Source of the DNA: Chloroflexota bacterium
Lineage (GTDB): Bacteria; Chloroflexota; Anaerolineae; Aggregatilineales; Phototrophicaceae
DNA length: 62,913 bases
Direction of reading: 5' to 3'
Assembly: GCA_011523735.1 (NCBI GenBank)
Contig: WTGB01000013.1
Span: 1 to 62,913 of the forward strand
Shown: piece after piece, positions 44,632 through 53,817 of the stretch
How positions within the stretch are numbered: the first letter of the stretch is position 1
Layout: each line of letters begins with the position of its first letter
Translations under genes and position numbers: made by a program
Notes under the pieces: model-generated
The model's input: only the letters and a program-made list of their open reading frames with translations
What the model was told of the DNA's origin: nothing
Databases searched by the model: none

Positions 44632-45179
44632 ATGATCAATCGTTGAATGACGCCGCATCGGACACGGTTAACGAACTGCCGGCCGATGGGAGACAAGAAG
44701 AGAGTCCGCTAGAACCGGACTTGATTGAGTATATCCCTGAAGAACGAAGGAATGAACTGGTTCGCAGCCTAGTCTTGCGTGAAGAGTATTCGGGTCCGAT
44801 AGCGCATCCTCGAATAATCGCCGGCTATGAAAAGTTCTTGCCTGGAAGTGCCGATCGTATCCTTACAATGGCTGAAGAACAGCAGCACCACCGATTCAAA
44901 ATGGAAGAACAACATCAACAAGGTGCGTTTCAACGAGAAAAGCGAGCCATGGACCGCGGCTTCATTCTCGCCATTCTACTCATGGTATTGAGTGGTGTGG
45001 CAATCTATTTAGGATCGGACTTAGTGGGATTTGGACTTATAGCAACATCCATAGTCTCCCTGGCTGGCGTGTTTTTGTATGGTCACCGCAGCAACCGTAA
45101 CGAATTGCGAAGAATGCGTGAAGCCCTTAACCAGCCTTCAACGCCTCCAGAACTGCCTGTCAACGTAAGCAATGAATGA
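44610..45179 (+). CDS. DUF2335-family membrane protein
   Basis: 189 residues, GTG start. An acidic, disordered first third leads to the family core YSGPIAHPRIIAGYEKFLPG and ADRILTMAEEQQHHRFKMEE, then an amphipathic charged helix and two membrane helices (GFILAILLMVLSGVAIYL, LVGFGLIATSIVSLAGVFLY) and a short cytosolic tail. DUF2335 has no established function. It pairs with the upstream small gene; the same pair occurs in degraded form at 36160-36841. Confidence 0.78.
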   Translation: MVKDDNVDDQSLNDAASDTVNELPADGRQEESPLEPDLIEYIPEERRNELVRSLVLREEYSGPIAHPRIIAGYEKFLPGSADRILTMAEEQQHHRFKMEEQHQQGAFQREKRAMDRGFILAILLMVLSGVAIYLGSDLVGFGLIATSIVSLAGVFLYGHRSNRNELRRMREALNQPSTPPELPVNVSNE

Positions 45180-45199
45180 GATTTGGGGCCAAAAGAGCC

Positions 45200-46108
45200 C
45201 TAACCCTCCCGCATCTGACGCGACATCAAGCTGCTGACCAGCCGTATCAACCCGTAGGGCAGCGCCACCGGCAAGACCAACTCCACCAGCGCCGTCAGCC
45301 CCAGCGCCAGGACCGCCCGCATCCGCGCCGCATCCGCTGCCAGCTCTGGAGCCTCCCGCGCCGCGTCCAGCGCGGCCGTCAGCGCTTCCAGATTGAGTTG
45401 CTGCAGCATGTTGATCAGCAGAAAATAGAAAGCCACCCATGCGACTGAGGAGGTGATGGCGATGCTGCGAAAAGGCAGGACGGCGCCGATCCCGACCCCG
45501 ACCATGCCGAACATGAGCGGCTCCAGAATCAAGCGCAGCAAGGCTGTCACTGTCATGACCATGATGAGAATATAGGTGGCGGGTCCCGACTCGCGCAGCG
45601 GCAGAAGCCCGGCGTAGTGCATGATGATCAGCGGGGGACCGAAGATCGCCGCGCCCTGCACGATCAAGACCAGATCGTCCATCTTGCGCCAGATAGCGGA
45701 AGCCACCTTGCCCAGGAAAATCTGCTCCAGGGACATCGGCGTCGACATCAGCAACTGCATCGTATTGTTGCGAATCTCGTCCGCCATCACCGCCGCTGAA
45801 TTGGCGGCGATGGAAAAGAGGGCGCGCAGGTAAAAGATGATGCCGACGGGAATGACCAGGACCGACACGACAATCACCGTAGTCGCCAGGTCGGTGACGA
45901 AGGGAAAGAAGATGCCCAGCAGCAGCGCCGTCAGCCAGAAACCGCAGACGTAGAATATCGGCTCGAACTCCGGCGGCAAGGTGCGCCAGTACAAACCGAG
46001 ATGGCGCCGCACGATCGGGTTGGTGGCCCGCGCCCAATAGGGCAGCGTCTCCATTGGCGAACGTTCGTCGACTTCGATCAGATCCTGCGGCTTGACGTCT
46101 GCGGTCAT
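45200..46108 (-). CDS. ABC-2-type membrane protein
   Basis: 302 residues with about six to seven hydrophobic segments. The motif DEIRNNTMQLLMSTPMSLEQ then IFLGKVASAIWR is the coupling region seen in ABC-2-type export permeases (type: TPL/TPM after RxxxTxxLL). No ATPase gene is adjacent. Start taken at ATG 46108; a TTG three bases earlier is possible. It is divergent from the glycosyltransferase gene and convergent with the accessory array. Confidence 0.65.
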   Translation of the reverse strand: MTADVKPQDLIEVDERSPMETLPYWARATNPIVRRHLGLYWRTLPPEFEPIFYVCGFWLTALLLGIFFPFVTDLATTVIVVSVLVIPVGIIFYLRALFSIAANSAAVMADEIRNNTMQLLMSTPMSLEQIFLGKVASAIWRKMDDLVLIVQGAAIFGPPLIIMHYAGLLPLRESGPATYILIMVMTVTALLRLILEPLMFGMVGVGIGAVLPFRSIAITSSVAWVAFYFLLINMLQQLNLEALTAALDAAREAPELAADAARMRAVLALGLTALVELVLPVALPYGLIRLVSSLMSRQMREG

Positions 46109-46276
46109 CAATGTCTTCTGTCCGTCGCCGGCGCCGTTGTCAATCGTCAGAGAAAACGATGCCGCGATAGGTCTCGGAAAGCGCCATTATAACATGCCAG
46201 CGGCACAATCTCAGCAAGACCTTCCCGGCGCCAGCCGGGGCAAATCTCGTTCAGTCTTCGTCTGAGCTTGGCTGAC

Positions 46277-46306
46277 TTGTATTGCGGCGGTCAAATGTGT
46301 TAATAA
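46277..46306 (+). promoter_or_regulatory. sigma70-like promoter of the glycosyltransferase gene
   Basis: TTGTAT (46277-46282), 18-base spacer, TAATAA (46301-46306), 31 bases before the ATG at 46337. Confidence 0.4.
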
Positions 46307-46336
46307 GGGTACTAGCTTCGTCTGTCGGAGCCAATC

Positions 46337-47491
46337 ATGCGCGTAGCTGTCATAACCGAGACATTCCTGCCCAAAGTCGATGGCATCGTCAAGGTGGCCT
46401 GTCTGCTGCTGGATCATCTGTCGCGGCGGGGCATCGAGGCATTGGTCATCGCGCCGCGCTACGGCAGCAGGACCAATTATAACGATGTACCGATCCACAG
46501 CTTGCCCAGCCTGTCGCTGCCGCTTTATCCGGAGGCGCGGCTTGGTTTCGCCACACTCTCGCTTTATCGCGATCTGGCCGCCTTCCAACCCGATGTCGCG
46601 CACCTCTTCCACCCGGTCATGACCGGCATACCGACCATGGCAATGCTCAAGTGGATGGATGTCCCGACAGTGACATCATTTCATCTGGATTATGCCCAGC
46701 TCGTCGAGCAGTTCCGTTTAGGCGCGCTCGATCTCGGTTTCACCCGTCCGCTGATAAATGAACTGACAAAGAATATCTTCAACTGGGCCGATTACAGTTT
46801 GGCGCCGTCCCGGCCCGTGCAGCGGCGGATGCAGCGCCTGGGCATCAAGAATGTGGGCTTGTGGCGGCGTGGTGTTGATGCGGACGCTTTTAGTCCCAAG
46901 TTTCGTTCAATGGCGATGCGCGAAGAGATGACGGGGGGCAATCCGGAAGATACGATCTTGCTCTATGTAGGGCGGCTTTCGGACGAGAAGCAGATCGAGC
47001 ACATCGGACCGATCTTGGAGCAATTGCCGAATACGCGCCTGGCAATCGTCGGCGATGGACCGGCGCGTCCCTGGCTTGAGCGAGAATTTGCCGGATTGCC
47101 TGCCACCTTCATGGGCTACCTGCGCGGCGGGCGTCTGTCCCGCGCTTACGCCAGCGCCGATATATTTGTCTTCCCCTCGCGCCTGGAGACCTTCGGCTTG
47201 GTGGTGGTTGAGGCGATGGCGGCCGGGCTGCCAGTGGTGGCTTCACGGGTCGGCGGCGTCGGCGATATCATCAGCGACGGGGTCAACGGCTACACCTTTG
47301 AGACGGGCGATAGCGCTGCGCTGCTGGAAGGCGTACGAAAGATCGCGAGCAGTCAGGAGATGATGCGCTGGATGGGTGAGCAGGCGCGGGCCTATGCCGA
47401 GGGGCAATCGTGGGATACTGTCATGGACGAGGTCATCGAGGTGTATGCGGAGCTGATTGCGGAGCGACGTCCGGAAGCAGTTGCGGTCTAA
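46337..47491 (+). CDS. GT4-family glycosyltransferase (GT-B fold)
   Basis: 384 residues with the two Rossmann-like halves of GT-B enzymes. N-terminal ITETFLPKVDGIVKV is the acceptor-side motif of the MgtA/SQD2/PimB group. LLYVGRLSDEKQIEHIGPIL and the EX7E nucleotide-sugar site SRLETFGLVVVEAMAAGLPV (about residues 281-300) mark the donor half. It probably adds a sugar to a membrane lipid or glycoconjugate; donor and acceptor are unknown. Convergent with the CysQ-like gene. Confidence 0.9.
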   Translation: MRVAVITETFLPKVDGIVKVACLLLDHLSRRGIEALVIAPRYGSRTNYNDVPIHSLPSLSLPLYPEARLGFATLSLYRDLAAFQPDVAHLFHPVMTGIPTMAMLKWMDVPTVTSFHLDYAQLVEQFRLGALDLGFTRPLINELTKNIFNWADYSLAPSRPVQRRMQRLGIKNVGLWRRGVDADAFSPKFRSMAMREEMTGGNPEDTILLYVGRLSDEKQIEHIGPILEQLPNTRLAIVGDGPARPWLEREFAGLPATFMGYLRGGRLSRAYASADIFVFPSRLETFGLVVVEAMAAGLPVVASRVGGVGDIISDGVNGYTFETGDSAALLEGVRKIASSQEMMRWMGEQARAYAEGQSWDTVMDEVIEVYAELIAERRPEAVAV

Positions 47492-47494
47492 GCA

Positions 47495-48445
47495 CTACTC
47501 CCCCATCACCTGCTGCACCGCTTCGACCACACGCTCATGATGCCGCCCATTGCTCGCGATCAGACCTTCGTTTGCCAACGTATCGCCGCGTGAGAAATCG
47601 AGCCGGCCGCCGTCTAGACCGGTCACCATGCCACCGGCCTGCTGCACCAAGGCGACGCCGGCGGCATGATCCCAAATCTTGTGCTGGTATCTGCTACCCG
47701 GGCGCGGCAAACGCATATACAGATCGGCGTCACCGCAAGCCACCAACGCATACTTTTCCATACTGTCCAATTCGCGGACCTGAACCTCGCCCAGCCCAGC
47801 ACGCTCACGGGCAAGCCTCATGCGCGACTTGCTTGCGTGGGTCGGCTCAACGCTTTGCACCGCGACAAATTCGTCTACCTCGTTCCGCTGCGATACTGTC
47901 ACTGGCTCGCCTCTGCCGCTAGTCAAGGGCGCCCGCCAGCTGGCGCCGCCTTGCGTGTAAAATAGCGCGCCTTCCCCGGCTCGGTAACCTGGCGCCGCTA
48001 TGACGCCTTCAGCTACCTGCCCTTCCAGCAACAGACCGCAGGCAATCACATAGTGCCGTCGCGCGATGAAGCCCTTGGTGCCGTCAATCGGGTCAATTAC
48101 CCAAGTGCGATGCGCTGATACCCCCGCGCCAAAATCGAGCCAACTGACAAGTTCCGCCTCGCTGACCGGCTCACCCAGCACCTGCGCCAAGAGTTGACGC
48201 ACCTGCGCGCGCTGCTCGGCCGCGACCAACTGCATGAACTGCTCGCCAGACTCTTCCGCCACCACCGCATCATCAGGATAGTACCGCTGCAAGGCGCGGC
48301 AGATGATCGCCTGCGAACCATAATCGGCGATTGTCACGGGCTCCTTATGATCGCCCGCCGCCTTGGTCTGAGCGATGAGATAGTGAGTCTGCACCAAACG
48401 ACAAAGGGTCGCGGCTTGGCGGATCGCATGTCGTATCGCTTTCAT
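47495..48445 (-). CDS. 3'(2'),5'-bisphosphate nucleotidase / inositol-phosphatase family (CysQ/HAL2-like)
   Basis: 316 residues, lithium-sensitive phosphatase superfamily. Metal-binding motifs: EESGEQF (motif A), DPIDGTKGF (motif B) and WDHAAGVALVQQAGG (motif C). Length and the TKGF sequence favour a HAL2/3'(2'),5'-bisphosphate nucleotidase that recycles PAP from sulfate metabolism; this fits the sulfatase in the window only loosely. Inositol monophosphatase activity is an alternative. Confidence 0.88.
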   Translation of the reverse strand: MKAIRHAIRQAATLCRLVQTHYLIAQTKAAGDHKEPVTIADYGSQAIICRALQRYYPDDAVVAEESGEQFMQLVAAEQRAQVRQLLAQVLGEPVSEAELVSWLDFGAGVSAHRTWVIDPIDGTKGFIARRHYVIACGLLLEGQVAEGVIAAPGYRAGEGALFYTQGGASWRAPLTSGRGEPVTVSQRNEVDEFVAVQSVEPTHASKSRMRLARERAGLGEVQVRELDSMEKYALVACGDADLYMRLPRPGSRYQHKIWDHAAGVALVQQAGGMVTGLDGGRLDFSRGDTLANEGLIASNGRHHERVVEAVQQVMGE

Positions 48446-48531
48446 GAACCCTCCTCTTCAGAAACGCCATGCAGCCGATGATAGACCGACCGGCGCAATT
48501 GTCCAAGCGGCTGTCAAGCAAATGCTATGAT

Positions 48532-49926
48532 TCAGTTGTGTCCGCTATAATAATCGGCGAATGTGAAGGCCTGATGATGCCACTCCAAGCGCAAGTCACG
48601 ACCACGAAACTTATGTTGACCGGCGCATTCGCCAACCTGCCAGTCGCGGGACCAGGGCAATCGCTCGGCGCCCCAGGCTGAAGCGGCAGCCATGCTCGAC
48701 CAGGGATGATCGTCGCCCCAGCGCCATAGCAGACCACCGGGACCCATACCGCTGTGAATGCCCACCTGGATACTGACTTGCCGATCGGCAGGCAGCGCCG
48801 GACCCTGCCAGCGATGCGGACTGCGATTCGCGTCCGGACTGAGCAACACGGTGATGCGTCGGTCCACTCCGCTAATCCCGAGCCAGAGATTCGGCAGCGC
48901 CCCGCCGTCGGCTGTCGCGCAGAATATCGTTTGGGGAAGATTCCCGTCATTCGGCGGCAAGCATAAGCTTATGTCCCAGATGACCAAATGCGCTTTGTCT
49001 TGCAGTTGCAGGCAATCTGTCGGCAGAGCCTGCGGCGAAGCTGGCTCGAAAGTCGCCCAGCTTGTCGAAGGGGGCAGCTTCCAATTCCAGCTTAGCCACT
49101 CGCGGGCCTGACCGTTGCAATCGACGACCTGATAGCGCAAGCCAGTCTCGTCGAGCGCCGCTTGCAGGAAATGCAGATATTCCTCGTCGGGTGGCATCCG
49201 ATGCGCGGTACCGGCGCCGGCGGTACAGATTTGCAGTATGCCGGCTTGCACTTGGACATCAAAGGCGAGGATATGGCTGCAGAAATATGCCAGCGCGTTA
49301 TGCCGCTGCAAGACATCCCAGAAGCGCCGGCCTGTCTCGCGCTCGATCAGTCGCTGATAATCGCCGAAGTAGCCATTCACCGCCCAGACCGGATGATGAC
49401 CGAAGACCAGCTTGTATTTGGCATCGCAATGCTGCCTGAGCACATTTTCCAGCCACTTGGTTTCAACCGTGCCCTCGCCGCCGCAGCGCTGGTCCATGGT
49501 GTTCACGAAGATCATCAGCAAGTCGCCACGCCGAACAAAGTAGGACAAGCCACGCGGTCCGTTTTGCGGCAGATGAGACATAACCTCGCGGAAAACATCT
49601 TCGCTGGCTCCGTCGTAAACCGTGTGATTGCCGGTGCTGTGATAGAGGGGGATGGTGGCTCGATCCAGCCAAGCCAATTCCCGCTCGAAGAAATACCACC
49701 ATTGCCACCGCAGTTCAGCCTGGTCAGTGGTCAGACCCATGATTTCGTCGCCGAGAAAACAGATGAATTGGGGGGCTGTCTCCAAGGCGCATATCGATTC
49801 ATTAACTTGTTGGAAATTCTTTTCGTGCAAGGCGCCAGCGATGCCGGAGCAGCTGTCGCCATAGACCAGGAATTGCTGCCCGCCCGCTTGCGGTTTCAGC
49901 ACGGGAATCGGATTGCGCTTGAGCAT
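48532..49926 (-). CDS. calcineurin-like metallophosphoesterase with C-terminal extension
   Basis: 464 residues. N-terminal two-metal phosphoesterase core: YGDSCSG, FLGDEIM, STGNHTVYD, VFGHHPVWA, and CSHIL in place of the usual GHxH. A C-terminal region of about 190 residues (from WLSWNWKLPPSTSW) looks like a beta-rich accessory domain. No signal peptide. The substrate is unknown. It is not the SbcD nuclease, whose layout differs. Transcribed away from the ABC exporter pair. Confidence 0.8.
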   Translation of the reverse strand: MLKRNPIPVLKPQAGGQQFLVYGDSCSGIAGALHEKNFQQVNESICALETAPQFICFLGDEIMGLTTDQAELRWQWWYFFERELAWLDRATIPLYHSTGNHTVYDGASEDVFREVMSHLPQNGPRGLSYFVRRGDLLMIFVNTMDQRCGGEGTVETKWLENVLRQHCDAKYKLVFGHHPVWAVNGYFGDYQRLIERETGRRFWDVLQRHNALAYFCSHILAFDVQVQAGILQICTAGAGTAHRMPPDEEYLHFLQAALDETGLRYQVVDCNGQAREWLSWNWKLPPSTSWATFEPASPQALPTDCLQLQDKAHLVIWDISLCLPPNDGNLPQTIFCATADGGALPNLWLGISGVDRRITVLLSPDANRSPHRWQGPALPADRQVSIQVGIHSGMGPGGLLWRWGDDHPWSSMAAASAWGAERLPWSRDWQVGECAGQHKFRGRDLRLEWHHQAFTFADYYSGHN

Positions 49927-50063
49927 TCTGTCTCTCCAGTATCTAGCGCCCGGGCAGGAAACCGAAGACGCCCACCGAGTTTAGCGCAGTTGGGGGCGGC
50001 CGCGATATCCGGGGCACTCAACCTCGCCGCCTGTCAGCCTCGCGTGGGATCATAATCCCACCC

Positions 50064-50092
50064 TTATCACGCTCATAGAACTTGTGTACAAT
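50064..50092 (+). promoter_or_regulatory. sigma70-like promoter of the ABC exporter pair
   Basis: TTATCA (50064-50069), 17-base spacer, TACAAT (50087-50092), 48 bases before the TTG start. Confidence 0.5.
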
Positions 50093-50139
50093 GCGCAGTT
50101 CCTAGACCGCCGTTGTACGTTATTGCTGAGGAGCGCATC

Positions 50140-51951
50140 TTGGCTCAAAAGAGCGAATTCTCAATTGAAGGCTTGCGAGAATACAACCAGAGCGGACCTG
50201 TCCGCTGGATTATCTCGCATTGCTGGGAACACAAAACCTATTTCATCATGGGCTTGCTGGGCTTCGCTTCAGGCTATATTTCCTTTTCCGCCGCGCGCGT
50301 TCTATTTGGCCGGGGCGCGGAACTGATTATCGAAGGCGGAGACTTTCGCGCGATCATCGCCGTCAGCCTGGCTGTGCTTATCGCCTCCGTTTGGGATGGC
50401 ATCGGTTCCTTGATTGGCTCGATGTCAATGGTCATCTTGTCCACGCGGGTCGAGCGCGATTCGCGGCACGAGCTATACGCCAGCCTGCTCGGCAAAAGCC
50501 AGACCTTCCATGATCAGCAGCGGGTCGGCGATATCATGGCGCGCGCCACCGATGACGTGCGGCAACTGCACTTCGTCATTCATCCGGGCATCATGTTTAT
50601 CTTCGATATGGTGCTTGGCTTTGCCGTGCCAATGATATACATCGCCGCCATAAACCTTGAGCTGCTGCTGGTGCCGTCGCTCTTCGTCCTATCCTACATC
50701 ATCGTCGTGCGCCGCTATATGCGCCGCCTCGAGCCAGTCATGATGCAGCAACGGACGCAATTCGGCCTGCTTAGCGCCCGGCTCGAAGAGACGATCAGCG
50801 GCATCGAAATCGTCAAGGTGGCGGCGCAGGAGATCGAAGAACGCAAGAAGTTCCGGCGCAACGCTGGGAAGTTCCGCGATTTCTTCGTGCAACAGGGCAA
50901 GATCGAAGCCGCCTACCTGCCCCTGCTTATGTTTGGCGTAGCATTCGGCCTGTTTTTCTTGCACTGTCTAAATATGCACAGCCGCGGCATCCTGAGCATC
51001 GGCGATATCATCGCCGTCGTCGGCTTGATGAGCGTGCTGCAGTTCCCGGTCTTCATTTCGCTCTTCTCCATCAGCATGATCCAGTTGGGCATCGCCGGGG
51101 CCCGCCGCATACTGGAATTGATGGAGCAACGCGCCGATATCGACGAGAACCTGGCTGGCTATAGCGCCCCGGTCGAAGGCGCCATCGAATTTGATAATGT
51201 CACTTTCAAGTTTCACGGCAATACCGTGCTTGAGGACATTTCCTTCCGGGTGGAACCGGGGCAAACAGTCGCCATCGTCGGGCAGACCGGCTCCGGCAAA
51301 TCGACGCTGACGCAACTCGTGAGCCGCACCTACGATGTGGACGAGGGGCGCGTACTCGTCGACGGCGTCGATGTGCGCGATTGGAATCTCGACCGGTTGC
51401 GCTCGCAGATGGGCAAGATCGAACAGGACATCTTTCTCTTCTCCCGCTCTGTAGCCGAAAATATCGCTTTCGGCGTGCAAGAAGCGTCACAGGCGGAGAT
51501 CGAAGCAGCCGCCAAAGAAGCGCAGGCGCATGACTTCATCCTGAGTTTCAACGATGGCTACGAGAGCGAAATCGGCGAGCGCGGCGTTACCCTCTCCGGC
51601 GGGCAGCGACAGCGGCTCGCCCTCGCCCGCGCCTTTTTACGCCAGCCGCGCATCCTGATCCTTGATGACTCGACCAGCGCCATCGACAGCGCCACCGAAG
51701 ACGAGATTCAAAAGGCGATGCGCCGCGCTCAGGAGGGCCGCACCACCATCCTCATCACCCACCGGCTCTCACAGATTCGCTGGGCGGACCGGATCATCGT
51801 CCTGGAAAACGGCCGCGTCATCGCCAACGGCTCGCATGAGGAGCTGCTGGCTAGCTCTGAACATTATCGGCGGATCTTCGCTCGCTACGGCACAGAGCCG
51901 GCAGCAGTCGGTCCGCTCAATGGGCATGGAGGCAAACAATGGGTTTCATAA
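50140..51951 (+). CDS. heterodimeric ABC exporter, subunit 1 (degenerate ATPase site)
   Basis: 603 residues: six-helix exporter domain (about 1-310) fused to an ATPase (about 340-590). Walker A GQTGSGKST (about residue 380), signature LSGGQRQRLALARAF (about 487) and Walker B LILDDSTSAID (about 508), where the catalytic Glu is replaced by Asp. The H-loop ITHRLSQI is intact. Start taken at TTG 50140 because GAGGAG lies 6 bases upstream. It overlaps subunit 2 by 13 bases. Substrate unknown (lipid or drug efflux is typical). Confidence 0.9.
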   Translation: MAQKSEFSIEGLREYNQSGPVRWIISHCWEHKTYFIMGLLGFASGYISFSAARVLFGRGAELIIEGGDFRAIIAVSLAVLIASVWDGIGSLIGSMSMVILSTRVERDSRHELYASLLGKSQTFHDQQRVGDIMARATDDVRQLHFVIHPGIMFIFDMVLGFAVPMIYIAAINLELLLVPSLFVLSYIIVVRRYMRRLEPVMMQQRTQFGLLSARLEETISGIEIVKVAAQEIEERKKFRRNAGKFRDFFVQQGKIEAAYLPLLMFGVAFGLFFLHCLNMHSRGILSIGDIIAVVGLMSVLQFPVFISLFSISMIQLGIAGARRILELMEQRADIDENLAGYSAPVEGAIEFDNVTFKFHGNTVLEDISFRVEPGQTVAIVGQTGSGKSTLTQLVSRTYDVDEGRVLVDGVDVRDWNLDRLRSQMGKIEQDIFLFSRSVAENIAFGVQEASQAEIEAAAKEAQAHDFILSFNDGYESEIGERGVTLSGGQRQRLALARAFLRQPRILILDDSTSAIDSATEDEIQKAMRRAQEGRTTILITHRLSQIRWADRIIVLENGRVIANGSHEELLASSEHYRRIFARYGTEPAAVGPLNGHGGKQWVS

Positions 51952-53744
51952 TGGATGGGCTGGATGCCGAATCGTACGACCGCACGTACACCGATTGGGC
52001 GCTGGTCAAACGCATACTGCTCTACTTCAAGCCGCATTTGTGGAAGATGCTGGCGGTCGCCGGCGTAGTTTTCCTCAGTTCGCTCATGGACCTGCTGCTG
52101 CCCGTCGTCGTATCGCAGTCGCTGGATGCCTTGCAGTTCTCGCCCGAGACATTTGATCCGATCGCAACAACCGTCTTGCTCGGCGCGGCGGCCAGCATGG
52201 GCTGGGTCGCCAACTTGATACGGCAGTGGCTCTCGGCGGAGGCGGTTGGGGATGTCACGCTCGACATGCGCGAGGACGCCTTCAACGCCGTCACCGAGCG
52301 GGATATGTCCTTCTATGATCAATATCCGACTGGCAAGATCGTCAGCCGCGTCCTCTCCGATACACAGGCTTTCTCCGAGACCGTGCGCTTGACCATCAAC
52401 CTGATGAGCCGCCTCTTGCTCGTCGTATTGCTCATCATCTACTTGTTCACAGTCAATGTGAATATGACCTGGATTCTGATCGCGATCATGCCCTTCATCC
52501 TCTACACGGCGCTGAAGTTCCGCAATGTGGCGCGCCGCACCGTCACCAATTCGCGCCGGCAGCTCGCCACGGTCAACGCCCACATTCAGGAATCCATCAG
52601 CGGCATCAGCGTTGCCAAAGCCTTCCGCCGCGAGCAGATGATTTACGACGAGTTCAAGGCGGTCAACGAGCAATCCTACCAGGTCGAGAAAGTCAACGGA
52701 TTCGTCTTCGGCAGCATCTTCCCCATTCTGATCACAATCGCTGGCATCGGCGTGGCGGCGGTGGTCTATTTTGGCATCAGGATGGCGCAACTGGATGTGC
52801 TTACGGCCGGCGAGTGGTACCTCTTCATACAAGGCATGGGCATGATTTGGTTCCCGCTGACCAGCATCGCCTCCTTCTGGAGCCAGTTCCAGTTGGGCTT
52901 GGCCGCCGGCGAACGGGTTTTCGGCCTGCTCGATGCCGAGGCGCTGGTCAAGCAGAAAGCCGACGAGCCAGTGGCGCCGCTGCTCGGCGAGATCGAGTTC
53001 GTCAATATGGACTTCCATTACAACATTGGCGAGACGGTACTGCAAGATTTCAGCTTGCGCATCCGGCCAGGCGAAACGCTCGCGCTGGTCGGTCATACCG
53101 GCTCGGGCAAATCGAGCATCGCCAAGCTCATCAACCGCTTCTACGAATATCAAGGCGGCGACCTGCTGATAGACGGCAAAGACATCCGCTATTTCAACCT
53201 GCCAAGTTACCGCTCGCAGTTGGGAGTGGTGACGCAGACGCCCTTCCTCTTCGATGGCACAGTGATGGACAATATCCGCTACGGCAAGCCCGATGCCAGC
53301 GATGCAGAGGTCATTAAGATCGCGCATCAAGTTGGGCGCGGCGACTGGCTGGTCAGCTTGCAAGAAGGCTTAAATACGCAAGTCGGCGAACGCGGCGGCA
53401 ACTTGTCCATGGGGCAGCGGCAACTCGTGGCGATCGCGCGCGTCCTGCTGCAAGACCCGGCCATCTTCATCTTGGACGAAGCCACCGCCAGCGTCGATCC
53501 CTTGACTGAGACGCTGATACAAGAAGGCTTGGAGGCATTGCTGGGCAATCGCACCTCAATCGTCATCGCCCACCGCCTGTCGACAATTCAACATGCCGAC
53601 CGCATCATCGTGCTCGATCACGGCGAGATCATAGAATTCGGCACGCACGATCAACTGATGGCCAGCGGCGGGCACTATGCCATGCTCTACGATTCCTACT
53701 TCCGGCATCAAAGCCTGGAATACATCGAGCAACTGGCGGGGTAG
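51939..53744 (+). CDS. heterodimeric ABC exporter, subunit 2 (canonical Walker B, degenerate signature)
   Basis: 601 residues with the same fused layout. Walker A GHTGSGKSS (about 385), signature NLSMGQRQLVAIARVLL with Met for the first Gly (about 489) and canonical Walker B FILDEATASVD (about 509). In heterodimeric exporters such as TmrAB and BmrCD one composite site is degenerate; here subunit 1 Asp and subunit 2 LSMGQ would fall in the same site, which fits that rule exactly. The start overlaps subunit 1. Confidence 0.92.
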   Translation: MGFIMDGLDAESYDRTYTDWALVKRILLYFKPHLWKMLAVAGVVFLSSLMDLLLPVVVSQSLDALQFSPETFDPIATTVLLGAAASMGWVANLIRQWLSAEAVGDVTLDMREDAFNAVTERDMSFYDQYPTGKIVSRVLSDTQAFSETVRLTINLMSRLLLVVLLIIYLFTVNVNMTWILIAIMPFILYTALKFRNVARRTVTNSRRQLATVNAHIQESISGISVAKAFRREQMIYDEFKAVNEQSYQVEKVNGFVFGSIFPILITIAGIGVAAVVYFGIRMAQLDVLTAGEWYLFIQGMGMIWFPLTSIASFWSQFQLGLAAGERVFGLLDAEALVKQKADEPVAPLLGEIEFVNMDFHYNIGETVLQDFSLRIRPGETLALVGHTGSGKSSIAKLINRFYEYQGGDLLIDGKDIRYFNLPSYRSQLGVVTQTPFLFDGTVMDNIRYGKPDASDAEVIKIAHQVGRGDWLVSLQEGLNTQVGERGGNLSMGQRQLVAIARVLLQDPAIFILDEATASVDPLTETLIQEGLEALLGNRTSIVIAHRLSTIQHADRIIVLDHGEIIEFGTHDQLMASGGHYAMLYDSYFRHQSLEYIEQLAG

Positions 53745-53817
53745 TCAGAAGACTCGCGCGTTTTGCAAATTTGTTACAATGTCAATGAACAGACAGCAGA
53801 TTGAGAGAACGGGTCAA

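Noticed and set aside
48532..49926. Metallophosphoesterase as the missing SbcD/Mre11 partner
   Set aside because: It is 23 kb from sbcC, has a long beta-rich C-terminal extension and lacks the SbcD motif order.
51885..53363. 492-codon open frame on the minus strand
   Set aside because: Antisense to ABC exporter subunit 2. The sense frame has Walker A, signature and Walker B motifs; the antisense product has none.
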